Below, piece after piece: positions 10,814-19,768 of a stretch of DNA of 26,176 nt. Position 1 is the stretch's first letter, and every line of letters starts with the position of its first letter. Below the pieces are notes generated by a model. That model was not told the origin of the DNA. It was given only the letters and a program-made list of their open reading frames with translations, and did not search any database. A program made the translations under genes and the position numbers. The stretch is from contig JAAMXY010000455.1 of the NCBI GenBank assembly GCA_019677205.1, positions 1 to 26,176 on the forward strand, read 5' to 3'. Origin of the DNA: Pinguiococcus pyrenoidosus. Lineage: Eukaryota > Sar > Pinguiophyceae > Pinguiochrysidales > Pinguiochrysidaceae.

Positions 10814-10861
10814 GGTTCGACTTACATAGAAGAGTTCCCCCTCCGGATTCCCACAGGATAG

Positions 10862-11141
10862 AGAGTCCGAGGCGGGTTTGAAAGAGCACGACGATTGTAT
10901 CGTCAGGAGTGAAGGCAGATTTGTTGACTGAAGAAGGAATGCTCGTTCGAAATTGGCAAGGCCTTTCGGCAAAGCTAGCACGTAAGATTTGCTCGTTTTT
11001 TTTGCTCCTGTGCTTTTCTTTGCTTCTTTGCTTCTTTGCTTCTTTGCTTCTTTGCTTCTTTGCTTCTTTGTCAACTTGTTTACAGTCCAAACAACCCCCA
11101 GTCCTCGATTCGAAACGACTCCAGCACCGCAGCAAGGATTC
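10862..11141. other. Tail-to-tail gap between the myosin and MOG1 genes
   Basis: This 280-bp stretch between two convergent stops presumably contains both 3' ends. It includes the TTTGCTTC minisatellite. I see no canonical AATAAA on either strand and no gene. Confidence 0.6.
11016..11070. repeat. TTTGCTTC minisatellite, about 6.9 copies
   Basis: The plus strand reads nearly perfect tandem TTTGCTTC for 55 bases. It lies in the convergent 3' region of the myosin and MOG1 genes, so it would be a pyrimidine-rich 3' UTR segment in the myosin message. It creates spurious open frames on the minus strand with a repetitive Lys/Glu/Ala-rich translation. Confidence 0.95.
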
Positions 11142-12130
11142 TTAGATCGGGCTGCGTGCTTTCCCGGAGATTCTGAACCTGTCAATCACCGTAGAGTCAG
11201 TGGAATGAAGCATTGCAAAGAGCGAAGGAAACGATCTGAGCGACGGAGCGAACACGTGGCCTACCGATTCATTTTCCAAGGTGGCGGCCAGCACGCTCTC
11301 GTCCGTCGCTGCGCCAGGGCGCTGGCTGGCACCTGCTTCGGTGAGCTTGACTTCCTCTGCACCATCGTCGTTGTCCTTCTGCGGGTCTTCTTGCGGCGCC
11401 AGTTTCCGTGGGAGATTCAAGGTCACGAGGATGTCGCTTTCGACATGTGCAAGTCGCAAAACCAGCATCGCCACGTCCACAACGTCCGGGGCTTCCTCTG
11501 CCGTGCTATGAAACTTTCCCACAATCATCCGACCAAAGGCTGCGACGCCACTCGGAAGAATAGCGCCTTCTGGCATCGCCCTTGACAGCGCAGTCGGCGC
11601 GACGCCGCCGACGTCAAAAATCGCGCTATCAGCCGCCTCCGACGTCTGTTCAACAGCGAGCGCCAAGGCAAGGTCAGCAGTGCATCAGCTAGCATGAGCT
11701 TGACGAAACCTTCGGAGGTCCACGTCGACCATCGCCGATCTCGATGCGTCTTCCTACCTCAAAGAGGTCCTGCATGTAGTGCTGCGCGACGTGATCGTCT
11801 TCCAGCTCTGCTGCCTCCACGATGTCGAAGATGAGACTGCGGCTGCCGCCCACGGCCTCCTCGGCAAAGACCTCCTGGTGGTCCGGCACCTCCCGAATGA
11901 CGCTCACGTCGGCCCACTCCGCCGGCACCGCACATCTCGCGGCCCCTGCGGTCGGCGGAGTTGCAAGAATTCCTCATGGATCCGCGTCCACCTGGCCAGA
12001 AACCCGCGGCTCGCCACGCACCTCCCCACAAGGGCCTCTCTCGCAGCACATCTGCGCCACTGTCGACCTTCGCCTCCGCCTCGCCGAGCTGCAGCGCCCC
12101 CAAGGCGCGCGCGGCCTCGTCAGCTGACAT
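11142..12130 (-). CDS. MOG1: MOG1-type Ran GTPase-binding protein (RANGRF homologue)
   Basis: The coding sequence is complement(join(11142..11645, 11758..11945, 12022..12130)), 266 aa. MOG1 proteins bind Ran and promote nucleotide release, supporting nuclear transport. The three exons rebuild the family order: ERPLWGGA (31-38, family PLFGGA), then PAEWADVSVIREVPDHQEVF (family D-S-x-R-x-VPDxQEVF), then QHYMQDL, then a longer C-terminal exon with AMLVLRLAHVESDILVTLNLP, matching the family ALLRLPQYxTDLLLTxNxP strand. Introns are 76 bp (12021..11946, phase 1, donor GTGCGT) and 112 bp (11757..11646, phase 0, donor GTAGGA, acceptor AACAG behind a CTGAC branch-like site). About 80 residues at the C-terminus exceed the human protein and are unassigned. 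The ATG at 12130 begins MSADEAARAL. The gene is head-to-head with the YebC gene. Confidence 0.88.
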
Positions 12131-12621
12131 GGGCGCTGCGCCGCCTGCGGTGCGTTCGCCTCTCGAGCTGGCGGCTGCTCGGCCCTAGCAAAGCCACTTG
12201 AGACCCCAAAGCGTCCAAGAGGCCGACGTAGCCACTGCGGCCACACGAGACGCGCGGTTGGCGCCTCCGGCGCTGCGGAGAGCGGTGTCAGCTGACTCGT
12301 CAGCTGATCGACCGAGGTCAGCTGACGAGCGTCGCCGGGTGCTTGCGATCTTCTTCGGCCAAACCATAGCTGAGCAACGGGCGTCTCTCCGCAGTTGCGG
12401 CGCCGGTCCTTCACGTGTACTACCGGGGAGCAAGCAGCAGCAGCAACCTAGAGGTGAGGAGGCGTGTGAGACGCTGTGGATCTCTCCGAGGAGAGTCGGG
12501 ACGTTTTTCGGGGAAAAGGCGCTCTCGTGGTGCTTTTCACGTCTCTTCGCTGGACGAAGTACATGCGAGGAAGCTTAGTTTGCGCTTCGAAAGCTCTAAC
12601 AAGTCGCTGCGCGGACCCAAG
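12131..12621. promoter_or_regulatory. Divergent promoter region between MOG1 and the YebC/TACO1 gene
   Basis: This 491-bp interval separates two head-to-head starts. It contains three GTCAGCTGAY palindromes (12287, 12299, 12317), and a fourth overlaps the MOG1 start codon at 12119..12128. An upstream ORF of 20 codons (12563..12625) ends across the YebC start. No TATA box is evident. Confidence 0.55.
12287..12326. promoter_or_regulatory. Cluster of three GTCAGCTGAC-type palindromes
   Basis: GTCAGCTGAC occurs at 12287..12296 and 12317..12326, with a one-base variant GTCAGCTGAT at 12299..12308. A further perfect copy lies at 12119..12128. The core CAGCTG is an E-box, the site type bound by bHLH dimers elsewhere. 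Three copies in 40 bp within a divergent promoter look like a regulatory cluster; the binding factor is unknown. Confidence 0.5.
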
Positions 12622-12625
12622 ATGA
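12563..12625 (+). CDS. Possible upstream ORF overlapping the YebC/TACO1 start codon
   Basis: An ATG at 12563 opens 20 codons ending in TGA at 12623..12625. The main start ATG-ATG (12622..12627) overlaps this stop as ATGATG. If the mRNA leader extends past 12563, scanning ribosomes would meet this uORF first and end exactly at the main start, which allows reinitiation or repression. Transcript extent is unknown and the peptide resembles nothing. Confidence 0.25.
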   Translation: MRGSLVCASKALTSRCADPR

Positions 12626-13904
12626 TGAAGCTCGGCTTGATGCTGCTTTTGGCGGCGCTTACCCTCGCGGCGGGCTTTGTGGTGCCGCCGCAACGCCTGA
12701 ACCCGGCACGAAGAAGCCGCGAGCGGGGGGCTCCGACGCTGGTTATGATGGGCCGGCGGGCAGGTGCGGTGGTTGGACTTCGCGGAGGGAGCGCCGAGAG
12801 AAGTGCGGAGCGGGCCGATCTGCAAATGCGTGAGAAGGAGGCGGCTTGAGGCGCTGGTGCAAGAGTTGAAGTTTTGTCTCCTGCCTGGTCTCCACAGCAA
12901 AGATTGCCGCGCGGAAGGGCAAGCAGGATGCTTTGAAGGCGAAGGCCTACGCCCGCATCGGCAAGATGATAGTGGTGGCCGTGAAGCAAGGCGGCGACGA
13001 TCCCGAGACCAACAGGGCCCTGCAGCAGGTGGGTCGCGTGCAAGCCTTCAACGAGGCAACGGGGAGCGCTGGCTAAATCCGGACTCCGTCCCGGAAGGTT
13101 CTCCTCGAGGCGAAAGGCGTCGGTGTGCCCAAGGACAACGTTGAGCGCGCTATCAAGCGTGCCATGTCCAACGACGTGGCGGACTACAAGGAGTCCGTCT
13201 TCGAAGCCTACGGCAAAGGCGGTGCGGCCATGCTCATCAACGTCTTGAGCGACAATCCAAACAGGTTGGGCAAACGAAAAGCTTCGAGCATCGCTTTTGG
13301 TGCAATCCGCTATCGCCGATACCTTTGCCCCTTCGCAACGCACTCTCACGCCGTCTTGCCCACTCTTGTGAAACACGCAGAGCGGCAACTCAGGTGAAGA
13401 CGGCGATCAAGAAGGGAGGCATCACCGTGGCCAGCCCCGGTAGCGTCGCGTTCAATTTCGATCGCAAAGGTCGTTTGCAAGTCCCTGGTCAGCTGGACGA
13501 GGAGGAGCTGCTCGATGTTGCAATCGGTGCGGATGTGGACGACTTTGAGATGGAACTCGCTCAGAATGACGAGGGGGCCGATGTCACGATCATCACCACC
13601 GATCCTGAGAACATGTCGGCGCTTGGAGCAGCGGTTGGCGAAATGGACGGCATCGAGGTACGTGAACGCTGCCCGACGGACAGAAGCGCGTCGCCTTGGT
13701 TGGCGAATCAAGGGCTGAACGCGTGTTCTCTACTTTGCAACCCAGGCTGTGACGCCCTCGCTGGTCAACATTCCGAAGACCTACGTCGAGTGCAGCGACG
13801 AAGACTTCGAGGCCAACATGTCCGCGATCGAGCTGCTCGAGGAGCTTGACGACGTGGACTCCGTGGATCACAACATTAGCATGGACGATGCGGAAGAGGA
13901 CTAA
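12622..13904 (+). CDS. YebC/TACO1-family protein, probably plastid-targeted
   Basis: The coding sequence is join(12622..12763, 12898..13028, 13098..13264, 13381..13657, 13746..13904), 291 aa. YebC/TACO1 proteins act as organellar or bacterial translation factors (TACO1 in mitochondria) and were earlier described as transcription regulators. Residues 1-17 form a hydrophobic signal peptide (KLGLMLLLAALTLAA), followed by GFVVPP and an Arg-rich stretch, like bipartite plastid presequences with Phe at the cleavage point. The mature family core starts at MGRRAAKIAARKGKQDA and continues through VGVPKDNVERAIKRA, YGKGGAAMLINVLSDNPNR, KTAIKKGGI and PGSVAFNF to an acidic C-terminus. Introns are 134, 69, 116 and 88 bp, all GT-AG; the second ends in AAG and the others in CAG. 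Each junction restores conserved sequence without gain or loss. The plastid destination is inference; a secretory route is the alternative. Confidence 0.9.
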
Positions 13905-14066
13905 GAATCAAATGCTCGTGCTGTGATGATGCTTCTCGTGGGTAGCCGAGAACGACTTGAACACCGCTCCGGCAGGCCCACGTATGTACAGAAAGCTTGG
14001 TGTTTGCTATTCCACTTCCGCACCCCCACGGACCACAGGTCGATCAACTCACTAGCCTGAAGAAGT

Positions 14067-15772
14067 CTACAGCTCATTGTCGCTTCCCGGTGAGGCATCA
14101 CCGGCAGCCGCTTCCAAGTCAAAAGGAGTCGTTGCGTGCTTCTCCAGGTACTCCACAAAGTTCTCCACCTCCCGTCCGCCGTCGTATGCGACGGGCTTGT
14201 CCTTGGCATTTCCCGGGAAGAAGTACAACGTCGGGAACCCCGCGATCTTCACGCCGTCTACGTCGATTTCGTTGGCGGTGGCATCCATCTTCGCGATGAC
14301 CACCGAGTCTACGCCTTCGAACTTCTCGGCCAGCTCGTCGTACTTCGGAGCGAGAGCCTTGCAGTGTCCGCACCACGGGGCGTAGAACTCCACGAGGACA
14401 TCCTTGTCATTCTCGAGGACGACGTCCTTGAAGCTCTTGCCCTTCACGACTTTCACGGGCGCCGCCATGTCCTCCGGGACGGGCTCCTCCGACTTCAGGC
14501 TCGGGGTGAGGGATCCGGCGAAGTAGGCGGCCACGTGCTGGCTGAGGGGCTCCAGAGCGGTGTTGCCATCGAGCGCGTACTTCTTCATGCCGGACTCGCC
14601 CATTTGGGCGATGACCGTCCTGGGCATGTCCTCCGTCTTCACCCCGAAGTAGTCCACGACGCGCGACTCCGACGAAGGGACGAGCACGCTCAGCGCCCGT
14701 CCCTTGTACTCCTTGGCGACCACGTTCAGGTCTGCGCTGAGCTTCTCCATGTAGTCCGCCTCCTTGTCGACGAAGGTGAGCACGTGGGTCTTGATCTCGC
14801 CACCGAAGATCTTCGGGGCGGTCTCCTGGCTGAACTCGATCACGAGGGGCAGGGACTCCGAGGTGACGAAGCCCTTGATGGCCGCCTCCGTGGTGGTGTC
14901 CTCCATGGCGAACTCTGCCTTGCCCTCGTCAAACTTCTTCAGAATCACCACGCCACTGGACATGCCGTACTGCTCGAGAAGCTCGGGGGCGCTCGTGATG
15001 CCGAAGATCTGATCGTCCATCTTGGCGGCGAGGCCGAGGAAGGTCTTGGCAGCCGCCGACTCGGCGTCGGAGAAGAGGCCCAACACGACAACGTCGTTCT
15101 TCTCGGTGAGGCCGTCCACGTCGGCCTGCGCCGCCACCGTGGCCGCCGGAGGACCGGACTTCTTGACCATGTACTTGACGATGTCGCCGGCGCTTCGGCC
15201 GCTCTCGTAGTCCGTCACGGAGTCCAGGCCGCGGAAGAGCTTGAGGGTGGGGAAGCCGCGCACGCCGTACTTGCTGGCCAGATCCCGCGCCTCGGTGGCG
15301 TCGATCTTGGCAATGCGGAGGGGGTCGTCCATCGCTTTGAGCTCCGCGGCAGCCTTGGCGTACTCGGGCTCGAGCTTCTTGCAGTGCCCGCACCACGGTG
15401 CGTAGAACTCGACGAGAAGCATGGGGAACTGCGAGACGACCTCGTCGAAGTTGTCCTCATCCAACACAATCACATCCTTCTCTTCGTCGAACTGTTTTTT
15501 TCAGGCGCGACGGCGGAACGATCATTAGCCGCTGATGAGTACAGGGCTTCCGCGCTCGAACCACGTCTCCACACTCTTCCTGAAGTGCCTGACGAGCTTC
15601 GCTTTGCTTCCACGCGCTCACGTGAGCCCGACGCGGGTGCGGAGCCATGTCTGGCTCGGAAGGAAAACAGAGGAAAACCAGGCTGCAGCTGGATCCGGAG
15701 CCAACGTCGGGCGCGTACCTCTGCCTGCGCCGCCGCGAGGGTCAGGCCTAGAAAGAGTGCCAACAGCTTCAT
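14067..15772 (-). CDS. PDI: Protein disulfide isomerase, a-b-b'-a' type
   Basis: The coding sequence is complement(join(14067..15491, 15719..15772)), 492 aa. The enzyme forms and rearranges disulfides of secretory proteins in the ER lumen. Exon 1 encodes only the signal peptide (MKLLALFLGLTLAAAQAE). Exon 2 starts FDEEKDVIVLDEDNFDEVV and holds two thioredoxin domains with active sites C52-G-H-C55 and C392-G-H-C395, both in APWCGHCK, flanking two redox-inactive thioredoxin folds. Length and order match classical PDI. The protein ends SDNEL. The last four residues, DNEL, are an atypical KDEL-type retention signal. The intron (15492..15718, 227 bp, phase 0) has donor GTACGC and a pyrimidine-poor acceptor (AAAAAAACAG). 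The gene is tail-to-tail with YebC (162-bp gap) and head-to-head with the TMTC-like gene. Certainty is high for family and good for exon 1. Confidence 0.95.
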
Positions 15773-16337
15773 CGCGAGGGGGATTGGGATGCCAGGCACG
15801 AGGCGTGCTTAGGATTCTGTGGCGGCGACGGAACGTCTCGGAAACGGGAGGTCGTCAAAGAGCGGCAAAAGGATCTTCCAAATGCTTGGGTTTAAAGTTG
15901 TGGTGCCCCACCTTATTGAGGCGTCCAATGCCTCCACAAATTGCCCGTTGCCCAATCATCGATTTCCAACTCCATTTTGAAAGCCGGGCCTCACAGCCAG
16001 CCGCGTGTCGCCACCCGGACGGCCGGACGGAGCAGCAGCAGACCAATCATCGCACGTGAAAAACATTTGAAAACGGAAGACCGGAAACCGAAACGGCCAC
16101 AAAAAAGATGCTCAAACTGTTTGCTCAACGGTAACTGTTCACACTTTCTGGGACAGTAGGAAGCAAGACCGAAAATCAGAGCTGGTACTAGACTACTTCT
16201 AAAAAGTACTGCGGAACTGGACTGCGCTACCAGGTAGGCGCCCAGCGCCCAGCGGACCAACCCGGACCACTCCGAACTCCGAACTCGAATCCGAGTTGCT
16301 GCGTTTGTGGTGCTCACGCCCACCCAGAGGTTGCAGC
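15773..16337. promoter_or_regulatory. Divergent promoter region between PDI and the TMTC-like gene
   Basis: This 565-bp non-coding interval separates two genes whose products both enter the ER (a PDI and a polytopic ER glycosyltransferase-like protein), so shared control is possible. Open frames here on both strands lack family resemblance. A short inverted pair (AGTACTT region near 16184-16210) and tandem TCCGAAC-like copies near 16270 are visible. I see no clear TATA box or unfolded-protein-response element. Confidence 0.45.
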
Positions 16338-18659
16338 ATGCGGCGGATTGGGGAAGCGCAAGCGGAGCCAGAATCTATGGCAGAGAAGCAGAGGCCTCAG
16401 GAGGCTCGCGGGACGTGGAGTGGAGGCCTGGAGCCCTTCGCCCCACGAGCCGCAGCGCAGGAAGAAGAAGCACCAGTGGCCGGCGCTTTGCTCGCGTTTG
16501 TCGTGGCGCTCGCGTGCTACTCAGGCAGCCTTCGGGGGGAAGCCACCTTCGACGACGTCGTGGTACTCAGCAACAACCCGGACGTGCTTGGCACCTCCCA
16601 ATGGCCCACCATCTTCCTCCACGACTACTGGGGCAACAGCATCCGCGCAGGCGGCTGGACGCACAAATCCTACCGACCACTGACGATCTTGACCTTCCGC
16701 GTGCAGCACCTGCTCTGGGGACTCCCGCGCCTTCTCGAGCCGTACCACGTGGTCAACATGTTGCTGCACGCGACGATCTCCGGCCTGGCGGTGCTTGTGC
16801 TGCAATCCTGGGGAGCGCCAGCAAGGGTCAGCACCTTGGCCGGGGCCATCTTCGCCAGCCATCCGGTGCACGTCGAGGCGGTCGCAAACGTGGCCGGGAG
16901 AGCGGAGATGCTCTCTGCTTTGATGGTCTTCGCCGTGTGTCTCCTCGACGCGCGGTGCGCCACGGAAAGCGGCCGCGGGAAAGTGGCAGCCGCTGTGCTC
17001 TCTGCAGCAGCGATGCTCTCCAAGGAGACCGGCATCATGATCTTGCCGTTCCTGGCCTTCCAACAATCGTTGAAGAATCTAAAGCTGCGTAGGTCTCCAA
17101 GAGCAAAAGGCGCGCTTGGTGTGCTTCAAGACGCCCCTCTTGAAGCCGTTCTGGCAGACCCGTTGTGCCGATTCTACGGCATCCTTTTCGTGGGCTTGGC
17201 AGCCTTGCGAGCTTGGATCAGCGGCGGGACATCCTTCGAGATGCATACGAGTTGCGCCAGGGTTGCCCAGCTGCCTGGCGCGTTCCAGCGATTCCTCGCC
17301 GTGTCGTTCCTCCAGGTGCAATCAGCGCTGCTTTGCGTCTGGCCAGACCTTGTCGGTATGGCGCATAACCACCATGGCATGAGCATCGTAGAGACCTTGC
17401 GCGACTGGCGGAACGTCGCTTCAGTGCTTGGACACGCGATCTTTTGGTCCGCCTTCTTGGCGACGTTTCGCCGCCGGAAGGCCGACCCAAGTTGGAGCTT
17501 CCTGCGGGCCTGTCTCGCGTGGTTCGCGTGCTTTTACGCGCCGGCGTCCCACGCATTCTTCCCCGTCGGCCTGCTGATCGCAGATCGAGTAATGTATCTG
17601 CCGTCTCTGGGGATTCACGCGGCGCTGGCCGCGCTCCTTGATTCGGTCCTGCAGCACGCGAGGAAATCGTTCACCGGGCGTCGCCATGCCGAGCTCCACG
17701 GCCTTCCAAGGGCCGCGGTCGCCATCTGCCTTGCTTCTCTCGTCGCTCTATGTGGGTGCAGAACGTGGGAGAGAAACGCAGCTTGGACGTCGCAGATGTC
17801 GCTGTTCCACAAGACGCTACAGGTTTACCCCGCCGACGCGCAGACCCTGTTTGGGATTGCAAACGAGCACTGGGCGCTCTTCAAGGCGCAGGGAGGCTTG
17901 GAATGGCTCGAGCAGCCGAGCAGGCCCTTGCAGGAGCTTCAGCGCGACTCTCCAGTGCTCTTCGACCACCTGACGCACGCGATTGGCAACTCCTCTGCAG
18001 CGGTGGGCTACGACGCGTCCCTCGGCGAGGCTCACTTTCTGCTGTGTCGCATGCGCTACGAGACAGCCGACTACTTGGAATGCGTCGAGCATTGCGCACG
18101 CGCCTACCAAGCGGGAACGCGCGAAGCTGCTTTCATGATCGCCGTGTGCCGTATCTTCCGTGGCGAACATCCATCCACAACGCAGCAGCTGTTCTTCGCG
18201 GCCCTGGGAGGCAACTTCATCCAGTCTAGCATCCAGAGACCGAGGCTGCTCAATGGAGCCGCCATCGCAGCGGCCAGCGGGCTGTTCCACGACACCAGGT
18301 CGAACGCCACGGACAACCCGCGCGACTCAGACTGGGCCATTTCTCAACTGCGCGAGGCAATGGCTTTGTATGGAAGTCTTCGCGACGGCGATCTGGGCGT
18401 CGAACTGGAGCTGATCCACGTGAAGCAGAATCTGGTCATCGTGCTGGCTCAAATGGGTCGCTGGGAAGCCGCGCTCGCCGCTTTCATGGATATGAGAGAG
18501 ACGCTGAGCTCGGTGTTGGAGCGCGGCGTTGTCTCGCTTGGCGCGCGCGTGGTAGTGGCCTCTCGCCGAGCTTCGGAGATGCAGTCCGCTGTTGCCACGA
18601 GAGACGCCAGCGCAGATATACTGCAGCACCGAAATCTGTGGCTCATCACGCTGACTTGA
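16338..18659 (+). CDS. TMTC-like polytopic ER protein (GT-C O-mannosyltransferase family) with TPR-like C-terminus
   Basis: This is an intronless gene of 773 aa from the ATG at 16338 (ATG at 16377 is an alternative). TMTC proteins are ER multi-spanning enzymes that O-mannosylate cadherin-type domains in animals. Seen here: a first membrane segment (about 47-63) followed by FDDVVVLSNNPDV, with Asp72-Asp73 where GT-C enzymes place catalytic acids; SYRPLTILTF (111-120); HPVHVEAVANVAGRAE (175-190); LSKETG (227-232); a DUF1736-like region about 310-380; RVMYLPSLG (417-425), the family hallmark; several further hydrophobic segments; and a soluble helical C-terminal third (about 490-773) with degenerate TPR-like repeats. 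The TPRs are poorly conserved. The acceptor protein in an alga is unknown. The SLC25 gene follows on the same strand after 167 bp. Confidence 0.88.
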   Translation: MRRIGEAQAEPESMAEKQRPQEARGTWSGGLEPFAPRAAAQEEEAPVAGALLAFVVALACYSGSLRGEATFDDVVVLSNNPDVLGTSQWPTIFLHDYWGNSIRAGGWTHKSYRPLTILTFRVQHLLWGLPRLLEPYHVVNMLLHATISGLAVLVLQSWGAPARVSTLAGAIFASHPVHVEAVANVAGRAEMLSALMVFAVCLLDARCATESGRGKVAAAVLSAAAMLSKETGIMILPFLAFQQSLKNLKLRRSPRAKGALGVLQDAPLEAVLADPLCRFYGILFVGLAALRAWISGGTSFEMHTSCARVAQLPGAFQRFLAVSFLQVQSALLCVWPDLVGMAHNHHGMSIVETLRDWRNVASVLGHAIFWSAFLATFRRRKADPSWSFLRACLAWFACFYAPASHAFFPVGLLIADRVMYLPSLGIHAALAALLDSVLQHARKSFTGRRHAELHGLPRAAVAICLASLVALCGCRTWERNAAWTSQMSLFHKTLQVYPADAQTLFGIANEHWALFKAQGGLEWLEQPSRPLQELQRDSPVLFDHLTHAIGNSSAAVGYDASLGEAHFLLCRMRYETADYLECVEHCARAYQAGTREAAFMIAVCRIFRGEHPSTTQQLFFAALGGNFIQSSIQRPRLLNGAAIAAASGLFHDTRSNATDNPRDSDWAISQLREAMALYGSLRDGDLGVELELIHVKQNLVIVLAQMGRWEAALAAFMDMRETLSSVLERGVVSLGARVVVASRRASEMQSAVATRDASADILQHRNLWLITLT

Positions 18660-18826
18660 CGTGTCGACCGGGAGAAAATTGCCGCCGTCTGCAAAGGATT
18701 TGACCAGAATAGCACAATCTGGTTCCCGAAGTTGACTAATACATTGCATATCATGGCTGCCATAAGTCAAAATCGGTTATTGTGCACTTCAAATTCCACT
18801 CCGCTGGTCTACCAGCGGCAGCAAAG

Positions 18827-19729
18827 ATGGAGATGGAGGGCGCAGATGACAAGTCCGCGGTGTTCAGCTTGCGCCAGAGCTTCCGAGAGGTGATGTCCGC
18901 CTCGGCGGGCTCCATCGCCTGCTGCTATGCGGGGCAGCCCTTCGACACGGTGAAAGTGCGCTTGCAAGCCGCTCCCGAGCTGTACTCCAACCCGCTGGTG
19001 GCCGCGGTGGCCACTGCGCGCCAGGAAGGCGTGACGGCCCTCTGGAAAGGAGCAGTTCCCACCGCGATGGGCATGATCGCGGAGAATGCGGTGGCGTTCG
19101 GAGTGAGAGGGCAGCTGAAGCGCATGTTTCCGGGGGCGGAAGACAGCGGCTTCGCGAGCAGCATCGCGCGAGAGTTCATGCTGGGGTACTTCACGGGCTG
19201 CTGCGCCTCGCTCGTGCTGTGTCCCAGCGAGGTGGTCAAGGCGCTCACGCAGCTGGAGGGAAGCGGAGGCAAGAAGGACGCGCTGAGCAGCTGGCAGGTC
19301 ACGCAGCGCATCTGGCAGACGAGGGGCCTGCCCGGCTTCTTCGCGGGCTTGGAGGCGCAGATCATGAGGGATGGGCCCTTCTACGCCTTCTTCTTCGGGA
19401 GCTACGAGCTCTTTGGGCATCTGATGAAAACGTACACGCCCGCTGTGCCGGACGAAGCCAGATTCTTCCTGGCCGGCGGCCTCGCTGGGATGGCGGGCTG
19501 GGCGGCTGTCATGCCGGCGGATGTGCCCAAGTCCATCGTTCAGACCAACTGGAATTCTCGCGTCGCTGGAGACTTCTGGCCTACCCTGAGCATGGTGTAC
19601 AGGGAGCGGGGAATCAGCGGCCTGTACAGCGGCTTGAGACCCGCGCTCCTCCGTGCCTTCCCCGCGAACGCAGCTCTGTTTCTAACGGAGGAGCTTGTAA
19701 AGAAAGCGTTTGAAGGCGCCGGAATCTGA
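18827..19729 (+). CDS. Mitochondrial carrier family (SLC25) protein
   Basis: This is an intronless gene of 300 aa with the typical three-repeat carrier length. Each repeat shows the PX[DE]XX[KR] signature: P38-F-D-T-V-K43, P133-S-E-V-V-K138 and P230-A-D-V-P-K235, with downstream Gly-rich turns (ALWKG, GFFAGL, GLYSGL). Carriers swap metabolites across the inner mitochondrial membrane. The even-helix segment IMRDGPFYAFFFGSYE (R181-D182) resembles the ornithine/basic amino-acid and carnitine-acylcarnitine subfamilies, so a cationic or amino-acid-like substrate is a guess; the exact substrate cannot be read. The start is the first in-frame ATG (18827), giving a short acidic N-terminus before repeat 1. 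The gene converges on DRC4 with 107 bp between stops. Confidence 0.93.
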   Translation: MEMEGADDKSAVFSLRQSFREVMSASAGSIACCYAGQPFDTVKVRLQAAPELYSNPLVAAVATARQEGVTALWKGAVPTAMGMIAENAVAFGVRGQLKRMFPGAEDSGFASSIAREFMLGYFTGCCASLVLCPSEVVKALTQLEGSGGKKDALSSWQVTQRIWQTRGLPGFFAGLEAQIMRDGPFYAFFFGSYELFGHLMKTYTPAVPDEARFFLAGGLAGMAGWAAVMPADVPKSIVQTNWNSRVAGDFWPTLSMVYRERGISGLYSGLRPALLRAFPANAALFLTEELVKKAFEGAGI

Positions 19730-19768
19730 CGAAATGCCCAAGTTATCCTTTCAACATCCGGCAGCGCT

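Noticed and set aside
14136-15812. 558-codon plus-strand open frame opposite PDI
   Set aside because: Antisense shadow of PDI codons with a Leu/Val/His/Arg-rich translation and no domain.
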